Assembly (NCBI GenBank): GCA_003456455.1
Contig: DMRV01000147.1
Span: 1 to 6,693, forward strand
Reading direction: 5' to 3'
Source of the DNA: Flavobacteriales bacterium
Lineage (GTDB): Bacteria; Bacteroidota; Bacteroidia; UBA10329
DNA: 6,693 nucleotides
The notes beneath the pieces were generated by a model. The model saw only the letters and a program-made list of their open reading frames with translations, ran no database searches and was not told the DNA's origin. Position 1 is the stretch's first letter. Every line of letters begins with the position of its first letter. A program made the translations under genes and the position numbers. Shown in pieces: positions 6,587 through 6,693 of this stretch.

Positions 6587-6693
6587 ATGGGAAAAGGACA
6601 AGACTCCAAAAAAGCAGTAAAGAAGGAAGCTGCGAAAACTACTAAAGAGAAAAAGGCTGAAAAACGCGCTAAAAAAGGAAAGTCTAGCTACGA
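6587..6693 (+). CDS. Small lysine-rich protein (partial, 3' end outside window)
   Basis: An ATG at 6587 opens a frame that runs off the right edge; 35 complete codons are visible, starting MGKGQDSKKAVKKEAAKTT and continuing with KEKKAEKRAKKGKSSY. Sixteen of the 35 residues are Lys or Arg, with many Ala and Glu, so the visible part is probably helical or disordered and likely binds nucleic acid or the ribosome; this is inference from composition. The MGKG start recalls the small ribosomal protein THX of Bacteroidota, but the rest does not match what I know of that protein. It more closely resembles short Lys/Ala-rich hypothetical proteins common in Bacteroidota. The coding call rests on the start, composition and a 50-bp gap after the preceding stop; there is no Shine-Dalgarno, only an A-rich leader. 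Full length is unknown. Confidence 0.7.
   Translation, partial: MGKGQDSKKAVKKEAAKTTKEKKAEKRAKKGKSSY

Noticed and set aside
1..6693. CRISPR, transposon, phage, toxin-antitoxin or retron-like elements
   Set aside because: I looked for spaced direct repeats, terminal inverted repeats, transposase or reverse transcriptase motifs and small paired genes and saw none; the gaps are short and all large frames are recognisable or plainly secreted/membrane proteins.

Overview
The window reads as ordinary chromosomal DNA from a member of the Bacteroidota, probably a flavobacterium-like lineage. Four things point that way. TAnnTTTG-type -7 promoter elements lie close upstream of genes. Clear Shine-Dalgarno sequences are missing before every visible start codon. 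One secreted protein ends in a segment resembling the C-terminal sorting domain of the type IX secretion system (T9SS). The base composition is moderately AT-rich, judged by eye and not computed. Species cannot be named from the sequence.

Layout, left to right. Bases 1-1381 (+) hold the C-terminal part of a LacZ-type family GH2 beta-galactosidase; its N-terminus and catalytic glutamates lie outside the window. After a 111-bp gap, 1493-3232 (+) encodes a sodium:solute symporter of the SSS/SLC5 family. After 50 bp containing a probable promoter, 3283-4053 (+) encodes MazG, a house-cleaning nucleoside triphosphate pyrophosphohydrolase. An 11-bp convergent junction leads to 4065-5183 (-), a secreted protein of unknown function, probably a beta-propeller-like fold with a degenerate T9SS tail. 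A 108-bp divergent intergenic region with a good promoter and a 7-bp dyad separates it from 5292-6536 (+), a membrane-anchored metallophosphoesterase of the YkuE/YaeI type. The last 107 bases (6587 to the edge, +) begin a very lysine-rich small protein.

How the genes fit together. The beta-galactosidase and the symporter are adjacent and co-directional, which suggests hydrolysis of a galactoside and Na+-driven uptake of a sugar, but the symporter's substrate cannot be read from the sequence. The remaining genes are housekeeping or envelope functions with no obvious shared pathway. I see no tRNA, rRNA, CRISPR array, insertion sequence, transposase, phage gene, toxin-antitoxin pair or defence system. 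No gap without a gene exceeds 300 bases. I did not find a convincing undescribed system. The most useful leads are promoter -7 elements placed almost on top of start codons, the uncharacterised secreted protein with a dyad at its start, and the multi-pass metallophosphoesterase with an internal twin-arginine-like motif.
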